Shown here in pieces: positions 5,234-13,705 of a stretch of DNA of 13,977 nt; within the stretch, counting starts at the first letter, position 1, and every line of letters begins with the position of its first letter. The position numbers were made by a program, and so were the translations under genes. The DNA comes from Bacteroidota bacterium (GTDB taxonomy: Bacteria; Bacteroidota; Bacteroidia; Chitinophagales; Chitinophagaceae), in assembly GCA_947460795.1 (NCBI GenBank), contig CANHJA010000033.1:1-13977 (forward strand), in the 5' to 3' direction. The notes under the pieces are model-generated. The model was not told the DNA's origin. It did no database searches and saw only the letters and a list, made by a program, of their open reading frames with translations.

Positions 5234-8200
5234 GTGAAGTTTACGTCTTTTATATATTTTATTGTTTTTTGTGGCATTTTAAACCTCCTTTCTCTTGAAA
5301 GCAAGGCTCAAAACAACCTATATAAACAAAATAACATAGACAGTGCTGCCATTAACAATAGAGTAAAACAAGAATTTATTAAACGAGATAGCATTTTATA
5401 TGCTATGAAACAAAAACGGATAGCTGATAGTATTAATAGAGAACAAGCTAAACGCCAACTTCAAAATTTTAGAGATAGTCTTATAAATGCCAGAAATGCA
5501 AAACGAATTGCAGACAGCATGGCTCGAGTAAATGCAAAACAAAAATTAATTGACGACAAAAGGAAAGCAGATAGTATTGTTGTTGCCAATAGAAATCGCA
5601 TAGCAGATAGTATTTCGAATGCTCGATTGAAAGCAGAAAAATTAATTCAGGATCAACGCAGAATTACGGACAGTATTGCCTATGAAAGAAAACGAATCAG
5701 CGACAGCTCTTTTTTTGCACGTAAAAAATATACAGACAGCTTAACTAAAGCTAGACTAACCCAGCGTAAAGCAAGAGAAGATTTAGAAAAGTATAGGGAT
5801 TCAAAAAGGTATAAAGACAGTATTAATACAGCAAAATTAGTAAAACAAAACGCGATTAGAGAAAACCGAATTCGAGTTACAGACAGCATAAAAACTGCTA
5901 GACAAAGTTTTAATGACAGTGTAAAAATAGTCAAACAAGCAATCAATGACAGTATAAAAACAGTTCAAAAGAATATCAATGACAATTTAAAATCTATCCG
6001 AGAATCTATTGCTGATAGTATTTCGACTGCTCGCAGAATGAAAAAAGATAGTTTAGATTTAATTAGAAGTAAAAAAGAAAAGAAAACAGCTGAAATTGCA
6101 AAAGAAAAAACCAAAGAGAAGCAAGAAAGAGCTTTAGCAATTAAAGTACATGATGCGAAAACAAAAGAATGGACAAATGAAAAGTTATTAAAAAAGAAAT
6201 GGAGTTTACAAAGAAGAATATACCAAAATACAGTAACTCGCTATAACTATTTTTACAATGCTAGAATAAAATACAACGAGTCCTTAGTTGAATTGAAAAA
6301 TAAAAACAAAGACGATTATTCTAAAAATATTCATATTGAACCATATGATTTTGAAAAAGATGGAAACTCGGTTGCTTCTTATATGGACTCGGTTATTAAA
6401 AAATCTTCATTTAGTACCCAAATTCATGACCCTCGATCAAAATGGTTTGATAATTTGTATTTTTTAATGGGGAAAGCCTATTATGTAAAAAATGATTATG
6501 ATGGAGCGATTGCCACATTTCAATTTATTGCGAATGAATATAAAAACAACCCAACAAAAAAATCAAAACCCTTAAAAAAACAAACCAATAAAGTGGTTGG
6601 AGTAAGCATTGCTACTATTGAAAATAACAAAGGTTTACTAAATAAATTGAAGCATAAGCCAATAAGAAACAAAGCGTTGATATGGCTGGCAAAATCATAT
6701 ATGATGGCAGAACAATACAGTGAAGCAATCACATTAATTAATACTTTAGAAAAAGATATCAATTTCCCTAAAAAAAGTAAACCCGAGTTACTTCTCACCA
6801 AAACTACAATTTTACTTAAACAAGATAATACAGAAGAGGCTATTAATTCGCTTACTGCAGCCAGTAAATTAAAATTTAATTTGACTGAGAAAGCAAGGGC
6901 TGAATTTTTACTTGCGCAGCTACTATCCAAAAAGAAAGATTTTAAATCTTCTAATGAACATTTTAAAAAATCAATTAATAAAAAAACTTCTGATGAGATG
7001 AGGTTTTTTGCTAAAATGAGCATTGCAGAAAATGCAGCCAAAAGTGGTGTTGACATACGTTTTGCAATCAATCAATTAGAAAAAATAATTAAAGATTCTA
7101 AATTTGAAAAATATAAAAGTCAGGCATTAAATACCTTGGCTTTAATACAAGCTAAAGAAAATCCTTCAAAAGCAATTTCAATTTTAAAGGAAAGCATTGG
7201 CAATAAAGACAATCAAGATAATTTTTTAAAAGCAATTGCTTTTGCAGAACTTGGCTCTTTATACTATAATACTAGTGAATACAAGCTTTCAAAAATGGCT
7301 TATGACAGTGCTTCTTTTTTAGGCAGCAATCCTCCGTTAGAAAATATTTATGAAGTAAATACAAGAAAAGATGTACTTTCTTATGTAGTTAATAATATAG
7401 ACATCATTCAATTGCAAGACAGTCTTCTTAATTTATCAAAATTATCGGATAAAGAAAAATTAGCAATTGCAAAAAAAGCAATCGAAAAAGAAAAAAAGAA
7501 AAAAGCAGAGGAAGTTAAGAATGAAAGTCAAGTCATTGCATTACAACCAGTAAATAATGCCCAATCAAATTGGTATTTTTACAACAATACACTCATTCAA
7601 AAAGGTTCCAATGAATTTAAAGATAAATGGGGTGCTCGAAAATTAGAAGATAATTGGAGACGCTCAAATTCATCTTCTTCATCTGGCTTAAACATGGCTC
7701 AAAATACTAATGAAACTTCCGACAATGAAATTGAACAAAGCAACATCAATGACATCAATGCATTTTTAACTAGCATACCAACAACGCCTGCTCAAAAAGA
7801 CAAGGCAACGAATATGATTATGGATGCCTATTATAATTTAGGGCTCATTTATTTTTCACAATTAGAAGACTACACAAATTCAAGTAAAACATTTGAAACT
7901 TTATTGACAAAATATGCAACAACAGATTACAAAAAACAAGTGTATTATGGTCAAATATTAAACCATTCTAAATTAAATAATCCGATAGAAGTTGATCGTT
8001 ATAAAAAATTATTACGTGTTGAATTTCCAAATTCAGAATTGAATACGATAGCGAATAATGAGAATTACAACGAAGAAAAAGAATTAAAAAACAAACAATT
8101 AGCCAACGAATATGATAGCACATATCAGCATTATAAAGATGCTAAATATCAGGAAGCGATCAATGAGGCAAGAAAAGCAAAACAAATCAAACATCCTTTA

Positions 8201-8839
8201 TTAGCAAAATATCAATTAGTGGAGGCAATGAGTTTTGCTGGATTAAAAAAAATAGATACCTGTAAGTCAATCTTGCAAAATGTAATCAGTTTGTATCCAA
8301 ATACAAATGAACAAAAACGAGCACAAGAAATTTTGAATTATATCATTTCTACAGATACATCCAATCATGATACTTCATTAATAAAGGTTAACGACAATCA
8401 GTACGCTCAAAATGCAGCAGACAGCATGGAGGCTAGTCCAGCATTTAAAGAACTTCGTTTGAATGAAGGAAAGGGGAATTTTATATACAACCCAAATACG
8501 GATCATTTTGTAATGATTTTTATTAAAAGTGTAGATGGTAAAACGATGAATTTAAAATCGGGGATCAGTGATTATAATTTATTAAAACATGATGCCCAAG
8601 ATTATAAAACAACCTTAAACATGCTTACTGCACAACAAGCATTTGTTACGATTCAAAAGTTTTCAAATGCAATATTTGCCAAAAAATATTTAAACAATAT
8701 GATCGAGGAAAAACTGTTGTTTGGTCAATTTAAAACCAATGAATACACAACTGCTGTTCTTTCTCAACAAAATTTTATTGAGTTGCTAAAAACAAGAGAT
8801 ATTTTAGGATATTTAAAATTCTATAAAAAATCGTATTAA
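5234..8839 (+). CDS. PorW/SprE-type TPR protein of the type IX secretion / gliding system
   Basis: This is a 1201-residue periplasmic protein. PorW/SprE proteins are needed for type IX secretion and gliding and link the inner-membrane motor to outer-membrane parts. Residues 1-26 form a signal peptide ending ESKAQ. Residues 36-280 are a charged helical region in which Asp-Ser recurs; its last part has an exact 11-residue period. TPR-like repeats follow from about 400, beginning HDPRSKWFDNLYFLMGKAYY, a family hallmark, and continue to about 700. Residues 780-812 contain NWYFYNN and KWGARKLEDNWRRSN, the second hallmark. More TPRs lie at 865-1035, and the last 120 residues (FIYNPNTDHFVMIF onward) are the conserved C-terminal domain. 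GTG at 5234 is the only start that keeps the signal peptide. Unlike typical PorW it shows no lipobox cysteine, and the N-terminal extension makes it long. Confidence 0.85.
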   Translation: MKFTSFIYFIVFCGILNLLSLESKAQNNLYKQNNIDSAAINNRVKQEFIKRDSILYAMKQKRIADSINREQAKRQLQNFRDSLINARNAKRIADSMARVNAKQKLIDDKRKADSIVVANRNRIADSISNARLKAEKLIQDQRRITDSIAYERKRISDSSFFARKKYTDSLTKARLTQRKAREDLEKYRDSKRYKDSINTAKLVKQNAIRENRIRVTDSIKTARQSFNDSVKIVKQAINDSIKTVQKNINDNLKSIRESIADSISTARRMKKDSLDLIRSKKEKKTAEIAKEKTKEKQERALAIKVHDAKTKEWTNEKLLKKKWSLQRRIYQNTVTRYNYFYNARIKYNESLVELKNKNKDDYSKNIHIEPYDFEKDGNSVASYMDSVIKKSSFSTQIHDPRSKWFDNLYFLMGKAYYVKNDYDGAIATFQFIANEYKNNPTKKSKPLKKQTNKVVGVSIATIENNKGLLNKLKHKPIRNKALIWLAKSYMMAEQYSEAITLINTLEKDINFPKKSKPELLLTKTTILLKQDNTEEAINSLTAASKLKFNLTEKARAEFLLAQLLSKKKDFKSSNEHFKKSINKKTSDEMRFFAKMSIAENAAKSGVDIRFAINQLEKIIKDSKFEKYKSQALNTLALIQAKENPSKAISILKESIGNKDNQDNFLKAIAFAELGSLYYNTSEYKLSKMAYDSASFLGSNPPLENIYEVNTRKDVLSYVVNNIDIIQLQDSLLNLSKLSDKEKLAIAKKAIEKEKKKKAEEVKNESQVIALQPVNNAQSNWYFYNNTLIQKGSNEFKDKWGARKLEDNWRRSNSSSSSGLNMAQNTNETSDNEIEQSNINDINAFLTSIPTTPAQKDKATNMIMDAYYNLGLIYFSQLEDYTNSSKTFETLLTKYATTDYKKQVYYGQILNHSKLNNPIEVDRYKKLLRVEFPNSELNTIANNENYNEEKELKNKQLANEYDSTYQHYKDAKYQEAINEARKAKQIKHPLLAKYQLVEAMSFAGLKKIDTCKSILQNVISLYPNTNEQKRAQEILNYIISTDTSNHDTSLIKVNDNQYAQNAADSMEASPAFKELRLNEGKGNFIYNPNTDHFVMIFIKSVDGKTMNLKSGISDYNLLKHDAQDYKTTLNMLTAQQAFVTIQKFSNAIFAKKYLNNMIEEKLLFGQFKTNEYTTAVLSQQNFIELLKTRDILGYLKFYKKSY
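5879..6076 (+). repeat. 33-bp (11-residue) periodic repeat inside the PorW gene
   Basis: Six consecutive 11-residue units cover residues 216-281, each with Asp at position 2: TDSIKTARQSF, NDSVKIVKQAI, NDSIKTVQKNI, NDNLKSIRESI, ADSISTARRMK and KDSLDLIRSKK. The DNA units are similar but clearly diverged. The period suits a hendecad coiled coil or one long straight helix. Confidence 0.8.
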
Positions 8840-8858
8840 GCTTTATTTACTTAGCTTA
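8837..8858. terminator. Weak inverted repeat across the convergent stop codons
   Basis: TAAGCT (8837-8842) and AGCTTA (8853-8858) can pair around a 10-nt loop and take in both stop codons of the converging PorW and RlmI-like genes. The stem is short and no clear U-tract follows, so it is at best a weak bidirectional terminator. Confidence 0.25.
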
Positions 8859-10020
8859 CTTCCACAATTAAAAACTTTAAATAATTTGTATTTTCCATAT
8901 TCCAAACAATTGGGTGGTCTGCAGCTTGAGTTCTAAAACATACTTGACGAATTTGTTTTTTCGCGTCTTTAGCAGCCATTTTCACAATGTCTAAAAATAA
9001 ATCTGGACCAACTAAATTTGTACAAGAAGCGGTTACTAAAAAACCTCCTTTTTTAACTAATTTCATCGCTCGAAGATTGATCTCTTTATAACCTGTAATG
9101 GCCTTGTCGATACTAGCTCTCGATTTAGTAAATGCTGGAGGGTCAATCATAACCACATCCCATTTCTTATCTTCTTTACTCCATTGTTTGAGTGCATCAA
9201 ATGCATTGATTGATTGAAAATCACAAATATCTGAAAAGCCATTTAACGCAGCATTTCGCTTAGCTGTTTCAATTGCAAAATCAGAAATATCTAATCCTAA
9301 AACTTTTTTTGCGCCATAATGTGCGGCATGCATACTAAATGTTCCTGTGTATGAAAAAGCTTCTAACACATCAGCACCCTTTACGATATTTTTAATTTCA
9401 CGACGATTGTCTTGTTGATCTAAAAAGTAACCCGTTTTTTGACCTTTATCTACATCAACATAAAATTTTAATCCATTTTCATTGATGACAATTTCTGTTG
9501 GAAATGGCTCAGATAGGAATCCTTTCTTTTGTTCCATGCCTTCCAATTCTCGAACCGGAACATCATTTCGTTCATATATTCCTTTGGGATTAAAAATCTT
9601 ATTCAATGCTTTTACGATAGCATCTTTCCATAAATCCATACCAAGCGACATCGTTTGAAGAACAAAATAATCATTGAATTTATCAATAATTAAAGAAGGC
9701 AACCCATCTGCTTCACCAAAAACCAATCGGCAATTTTCTACATATCCTAGCTTTTGACGATAATTCCAACAAGCTAAAATTTTATTGTAGAAAAACGCAT
9801 CATTAATTTGTTCATTTACATCTCTTGTCAAAATTCTCACTTGAATTTGAGAAGCAGGATTATTATAACCACGACCAATAAAATTTCCATTCGCATTGTG
9901 AACATCTACTATGTCCCCTGCTTTAGCATTTTTATCTACCGAATTAATTTCATTATTGTAAACCCATGGATGCCCTTTTGCAACACGGTCTGATATTTGT
10001 TTTTTTAAAATTACTTTCAT
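8851..10020 (-). CDS. RlmI-like class I SAM-dependent rRNA (cytosine-C5) methyltransferase
   Basis: This 389-residue protein has an N-terminal PUA domain (residues about 2-75, beginning VILKKQISDRVAKGHPWVY), a middle domain, and a C-terminal Rossmann methyltransferase domain. Visible motifs are DKGQKTGYFLDQQDNR (191-206), the SAM-binding VLEAFSYTGTFSMHAAHYGA (218-237), DVVMIDPPAFTKS (288-300) and VTASCTNLV (329-337). In the last, C333 fits the catalytic cysteine of the RlmI family. RlmI makes 5-methylcytosine at position 1962 of 23S rRNA; whether this protein has the same target is inferred from family only. The length agrees with the family. It is the last gene of a minus-strand group with rsmG 41 bp upstream and ends 11 bp from the converging PorW gene. 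Confidence 0.88.
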   Translation of the reverse strand: MKVILKKQISDRVAKGHPWVYNNEINSVDKNAKAGDIVDVHNANGNFIGRGYNNPASQIQVRILTRDVNEQINDAFFYNKILACWNYRQKLGYVENCRLVFGEADGLPSLIIDKFNDYFVLQTMSLGMDLWKDAIVKALNKIFNPKGIYERNDVPVRELEGMEQKKGFLSEPFPTEIVINENGLKFYVDVDKGQKTGYFLDQQDNRREIKNIVKGADVLEAFSYTGTFSMHAAHYGAKKVLGLDISDFAIETAKRNAALNGFSDICDFQSINAFDALKQWSKEDKKWDVVMIDPPAFTKSRASIDKAITGYKEINLRAMKLVKKGGFLVTASCTNLVGPDLFLDIVKMAAKDAKKQIRQVCFRTQAADHPIVWNMENTNYLKFLIVEVS

Positions 10021-10061
10021 TTTTTATTTAGTAGTTTAGGTGAAGATATCTGTTTATGAAA

Positions 10062-10688
10062 TTAAAATTTCACATACAACATGTATTTTTCTTGAAAAAC
10101 ATCTTCTTCGAAAAAGTCTGTTAAGTTCCAAACCATTGGTTTACACAAACTGTCTGAAATTTCTTGGTTTAAATCACCTCCTTTCAAGCATATTAGTCCA
10201 TTGTCATAATTAGACAATATCCCTTTATGCAATAATGGTTTAGACCAACGCCATAAATCACCCAATGGAGCTACCGCTCTGCTGACAGCAAAATCAAAAC
10301 TATGCTTTTGCTTAATTTCTTCGGCACGACCCCAATGTGTTTTTACATTTTTTATACCCGTAGCTTTTACAACTTCTTCAACGACTGTCAGTTTCTTTTT
10401 AATACTATCCGCTAATACAAATTCTACTTCAGGAAAAAAGATTGCCAAAGGAATTCCTGGGAAGCCCCCACCCGTTCCGATATCCACAATTCGTTGTCCA
10501 GCTTTAAAATCAAATGTAGTTGCAATCGTCAATGAATGGAGTACATGGCGAACATATAAACTATCTATATCCTTTCTAGAAATAACGTTTATTTTCTCAT
10601 TCCATTCTGTATAAACATCTTTCAATGCAGCAAACTGTTTCAATTGCGTTTCCGAAAAATCATCAAAGTATTTTGTTATTATTTCCAT
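10062..10688 (-). CDS. rsmG: 16S rRNA (guanine-N7) methyltransferase RsmG (GidB)
   Basis: This 208-residue protein matches RsmG over its whole length. It shows NVISRKD (34-40), RHVLHSL (47-53), the SAM-binding glycine loop IVDIGTGGGFPGIPLAIFFP (67-86) and FAVSRAVAPL (133-142). RsmG methylates N7 of G527 in the 530 loop of 16S rRNA using S-adenosylmethionine; in other bacteria its loss gives low-level streptomycin resistance. The ATG at 10688 gives the usual N-terminus. It lies between the GT2 gene (81 bp upstream, including a short 7-bp tandem repeat) and the RlmI-like gene, so two rRNA methyltransferases are probably expressed together. Confidence 0.95.
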   Translation of the reverse strand: MEIITKYFDDFSETQLKQFAALKDVYTEWNEKINVISRKDIDSLYVRHVLHSLTIATTFDFKAGQRIVDIGTGGGFPGIPLAIFFPEVEFVLADSIKKKLTVVEEVVKATGIKNVKTHWGRAEEIKQKHSFDFAVSRAVAPLGDLWRWSKPLLHKGILSNYDNGLICLKGGDLNQEISDSLCKPMVWNLTDFFEEDVFQEKYMLYVKF

Positions 10689-10743
10689 GTTATTTTTTGT
10701 TTAGAAGTTTGGATGTTTTTAAATCAAATAATAAATTATTACT

Positions 10744-10764
10744 GACAACCAACAACCGACAACT
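10744..10764. repeat. Short 7-bp tandem repeat between the GT2 gene and rsmG
   Basis: The plus strand reads GACAACC, AACAACC, GACAACT in direct succession. It lies just past the GT2 stop codon and has no pairing partner, so it is a simple sequence tract rather than a hairpin. Confidence 0.6.
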
Positions 10765-10769
10765 TTTTC

Positions 10770-11906
10770 TTACTTCCAATATATTTTATTTTTAAAAAAG
10801 ATGCTGGGAATGCTTTTGATGTTATAAAAGAGTAACCAAATATCAAACCACCAAATATAATAGATTAAGTCTTTTTCTTTTAATTTAATAAATACCTTTT
10901 GAAAAATGAACCATTGAACCAACCAACGAACCACAAATGCAATAGTCACATAAATGATAAATTTAGGAAATAGAATGCAGGGGATTAAACTCAACCAAAA
11001 TAAAAAATGACTGATTGCATACATGCTCAATAATGCTTTGTGTTTGGTTTGATAATATTTACCAGTGCTTAAATGTCTTTTCTTTTGGAGATGCCATTCT
11101 TCCGAATTTTTCTTAGGTTCAGAATAAATAAAGCTTTCTGGATCGATTTCAATTACTGTGTTTTTCCCATTTGCAACCTGGTTAATAAATAAATCATCAT
11201 CGCCAGAAACTATGTGATGGTGAGATGAAAATCCTTTGTTTTTATTAAACAAATCGCGCACATAAGCAAGGTTTCTACCCACACCCATATAAGGAGTACC
11301 TGCTAAAGCATAGGATAAATATTGCATAGCAGAATGCACCGTTTCGAAACGTATTTTTTTGTTTAAATAGCCATCATATTTATAATATGGGCCATAGCCC
11401 AGTACAATTTTTTTCTCTGCTGAAAAATTTTGCGCCATTTTACTCAACCATTCAACGCTATCTGGAATACAATCTGCATCGGTCAATAATAAATGTTCGC
11501 ATCTTGCAGACTTAATCCCCATTGACAACGGGAATTTTTTACCAGGAATCAATTTCGCTTCCTGCGTTAAATTTACCACATGTAAATGAGGGTATTTCTC
11601 ACTGAGTTGATTTAATAGGTAAAATGTTTCATCTTCAGAATTATCATTCACAACAACTACTTCAAAAAAAGGCCTGCCATTTTTAAAATAATTTTGATTA
11701 AGCCACAAAGGAAGATTTTTTCGTAAATTCGCTTCCTCGTTAAAAGCACACACAATGATGCTGACAGGATATTGTGTTTTTATATCAGAAGATTGCTTCT
11801 TTTTATAAAATGCCAAACGAGCAAAAAAGTATAAATAATAGAACAATTGTATTAAAACCAAAACCCCAGTAATACAAGCCACCAAAAAATGGGTAAAATA
11901 AACCAT
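10770..11906 (-). CDS. Membrane-bound glycosyltransferase family 2
   Basis: This 378-residue protein is an inverting GT-A glycosyltransferase anchored in the inner membrane. An N-terminal helix (about residues 5-30) is followed by the catalytic domain: PVSIIVCAFNEEANLRKNLP (47-66), FEVVVVNDNSEDET (81-94), LLLTDADCIPDS (139-150, with the metal-binding DAD at 143-145), SGDDDLF (234-240, the likely catalytic acidic motif) and LQKKRHLSTGKYY (273-285, in place of QxxRW). About three helices follow at the C-terminus. Donor and acceptor are unknown; envelope polysaccharide or glycolipid is likely. I chose the ATG at 11906. The frame extends 12 codons further to a TTG at 11942, but that would overlap tgt. 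The ATG leaves 24 bp between the two divergent starts. Confidence 0.88.
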   Translation of the reverse strand: MVYFTHFLVACITGVLVLIQLFYYLYFFARLAFYKKKQSSDIKTQYPVSIIVCAFNEEANLRKNLPLWLNQNYFKNGRPFFEVVVVNDNSEDETFYLLNQLSEKYPHLHVVNLTQEAKLIPGKKFPLSMGIKSARCEHLLLTDADCIPDSVEWLSKMAQNFSAEKKIVLGYGPYYKYDGYLNKKIRFETVHSAMQYLSYALAGTPYMGVGRNLAYVRDLFNKNKGFSSHHHIVSGDDDLFINQVANGKNTVIEIDPESFIYSEPKKNSEEWHLQKKRHLSTGKYYQTKHKALLSMYAISHFLFWLSLIPCILFPKFIIYVTIAFVVRWLVQWFIFQKVFIKLKEKDLIYYIWWFDIWLLFYNIKSIPSIFFKNKIYWK

Positions 11907-11930
11907 AGCGTTCAAAAATAAAGTTAAAAG

Positions 11931-13061
11931 ATGGAATTTCAATTATTAGCAACAGATAAAAATTCAAAAGCAAGAGCAGGAATACTTACAACCGATCATG
12001 GCGAAATAGAAACACCTATTTTTATGCCTGTTGGCACCATTGGAAGTGTGAAAGGGGTAACTCAAGAACAACTAAAACTCGACATTCAAGCACAAATTAT
12101 TTTAGGAAATACCTATCATTTATACCTCCGACCAGGAACTAAAATTTTAGAAAAAGCTGGAGGTTTGCATAAATTCAATGGTTGGGACAAACCGATATTG
12201 ACCGACAGCGGAGGGTTTCAAGTATTTAGTTTAAGTGGCATTCGTAAAATAAAAGAAGAAGGAGTAGAATTTCGTTCGCATATTGATGGTACCAAACATT
12301 TATTTTCACCTGAAAGTGTCATGGAAATTCAGCGAAGCATTGGAGCCGATATTGTAATGGCTTTTGATGAATGCACTCCCTATCCTTGCGAATATGATTA
12401 TGCTGAAAAATCGATGCACTTAACCAATAGATGGTTGGCCAGATGTGTAAAATACATGAAAGAAACCGAACCCAAATACGGATATCATCAAAGTTTGTTT
12501 CCAATAGTACAAGGCAGTACCTATAAAGATTTACGTACTCAAAGTGCTGAATTTATTGCCTCTATGGAATGCGATGGAAATGCTATTGGTGGATTAAGCG
12601 TGGGCGAACCAGCCGAAATGATGTATGAAATGTGCGAACATGTGTGTGACATTTTACCAAAAGAAAAACCCCGTTATTTAATGGGTGTGGGTACACCTGC
12701 CAATATTTTAGAAAACATTGCATTGGGAATTGATATGCTCGATTGTGTAATGCCCACTCGAAACGGCCGAAATGGCATGTTGTTTACCACACAAGGAATT
12801 ATCAATATTAAAAATAAAAAATGGGAAGATGATTTTAGTGCATTAGACGAAGGTTTAGAAGCCTTTGCCAGTAGAAATTATACGAAAGCCTATGTTCGCC
12901 ATCTATTTACAGTAAACGAAATTTTAGGATTACAATTAGCCAGTATCCAAAACTTATCTTTCTATCTTTGGTTAGTGAAAGAAGCTCGCAAACACATAAT
13001 TGCAGGCGACTTTACCGAATGGAAAAATAAAATGGTGAAACAAGTAAGTCAAAGATTGTAG
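11931..13061 (+). CDS. tgt: tRNA-guanine transglycosylase (queuosine synthesis), lacking the zinc cysteines
   Basis: This 376-residue TIM-barrel enzyme swaps guanine-34 of tRNAs with GUN anticodons for a queuosine precursor. Signature motifs are all present: TDSGGFQVFSL (91-101, with D92 as the general acid/base), FDECTPYP (145-152), GGLSVGEP (220-227), RYLMGVGTP (248-256) and MLDCVMPTRNGRNG (269-282, with nucleophile D271). The C-terminal zinc site is abnormal. Where the family has CxCxxC just before the xNYTxAYxRHL helix, this protein reads LEAFAS (309-314), so all three cysteines are absent while the histidine ligand (H324) remains. I recall other Bacteroidota Tgt proteins also lacking this motif but cannot check it here. 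The rest of the fold looks intact. The start lies 24 bp from the divergent GT2 gene. Confidence 0.95.
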   Translation: MEFQLLATDKNSKARAGILTTDHGEIETPIFMPVGTIGSVKGVTQEQLKLDIQAQIILGNTYHLYLRPGTKILEKAGGLHKFNGWDKPILTDSGGFQVFSLSGIRKIKEEGVEFRSHIDGTKHLFSPESVMEIQRSIGADIVMAFDECTPYPCEYDYAEKSMHLTNRWLARCVKYMKETEPKYGYHQSLFPIVQGSTYKDLRTQSAEFIASMECDGNAIGGLSVGEPAEMMYEMCEHVCDILPKEKPRYLMGVGTPANILENIALGIDMLDCVMPTRNGRNGMLFTTQGIINIKNKKWEDDFSALDEGLEAFASRNYTKAYVRHLFTVNEILGLQLASIQNLSFYLWLVKEARKHIIAGDFTEWKNKMVKQVSQRL

Positions 13062-13120
13062 ATGATAACTGTAAAGATAGATGGAAAAATGTTTTTCTAT
13101 TCATTCAAATTTTTTTAGGA

Positions 13121-13156
13121 TTTGAAGTTTAAAAAAAATAATTCTAACTATATTTA
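13121..13156 (+). promoter_or_regulatory. Possible promoter of the DUF2721 gene
   Basis: TTTG (13121-13124) and TATATTTA (13149-13156) resemble the Bacteroidota -33 and -7 boxes. The -7 has one mismatch (A for the final G) and the 24-bp spacer is slightly long. It would give a leader of about 25-30 nt. Confidence 0.3.
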
Positions 13157-13187
13157 AACTTTATTTATTCAATTAAAAAATTCACTC

Positions 13188-13628
13188 ATGGATATCTCTA
13201 TCAATACACCAGCCATTTTATTTCCAGCAATCAGTTTGGTTTTGTTGGCCTATACGAATCGTTTTTTAGGATTAACGAGTGTGGCTCGTAAATTACATGA
13301 AGAATATCTTCAAAATAAAGAAAATGAAAAACTACATACTCAAATTAAAAACCTACGATACAGAATTGTATTGGTTCGAAGGATGCAATTTATGGGGGTT
13401 ATTAGTTTTTTATTGTGTATTATAGCCATGTTTTTTATTTATATAAATCAAATAAATTGGGCCAATCTTATTTTTGGCTCATCGTTGGTCTGTTTTTCTA
13501 TTAGCTTAATATATTCACTCATAGAAATTACACAAAGTACCAAAGCGTTAGAAATTGAATTAAGCGACATGGAAAACATTGAACATGCCTCATTTGTTGA
13601 TTATCTTAAGCAAAAAATTGAAGAATAA
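13188..13628 (+). CDS. DUF2721 family membrane protein
   Basis: This 146-residue protein fits the uncharacterised DUF2721 family from end to end. The opening TPAILFPAISLVLLAYTNRFLGL (first membrane helix) is highly typical. It is followed by a charged stretch with QIKNLRYRIVLVRRMQFMG, two further membrane helices (about residues 64-86 and 91-111), and the closing LIEITQSTKALEIELSDME. Three membrane segments and a hydrophilic, probably cytoplasmic, C-terminus are predicted. No biochemical function is known to me for this family. It stands 126 bp after tgt with its own possible promoter, and 165 bp before rimP. Confidence 0.85.
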   Translation: MDISINTPAILFPAISLVLLAYTNRFLGLTSVARKLHEEYLQNKENEKLHTQIKNLRYRIVLVRRMQFMGVISFLLCIIAMFFIYINQINWANLIFGSSLVCFSISLIYSLIEITQSTKALEIELSDMENIEHASFVDYLKQKIEE

Positions 13629-13705
13629 AAACACACTTGATATGACAATTTGGGTTCAAATGAATTGTTTTAATCCCCATTATTTTAAAAGTAACATAAA
13701 TATAT

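Noticed and set aside
5680..5946. Minus-strand open frame of 88 codons
   Set aside because: It lies entirely opposite the Asp-Ser repeat region of PorW, and its Leu/Ser-rich translation is the mirror of those repeats.
6520..7071. Minus-strand open frame of 183 codons
   Set aside because: It is antisense to the TPR region of PorW; the Leu/Ser/Phe-rich pseudo-membrane composition is typical of the complement of Lys-rich coding DNA.
9808..9993. Plus-strand open frame of 61 codons
   Set aside because: It is antisense to the PUA domain of the RlmI-like gene, whose coding strand is clear.
10058..10071. GAAATT-AA-AATTTC inverted repeat at the end of rsmG
   Set aside because: All-A/T stem of low stability with no U-tract; expected by chance in such A+T-rich DNA.
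11907..11942. Twelve-codon N-terminal extension of the GT2 gene to a TTG at 11942
   Set aside because: It would overlap the start of tgt, and the internal ATG gives a normal membrane-anchored N-terminus.
12319..12504. Minus-strand open frame of 61 codons
   Set aside because: It is antisense to the conserved core of tgt.
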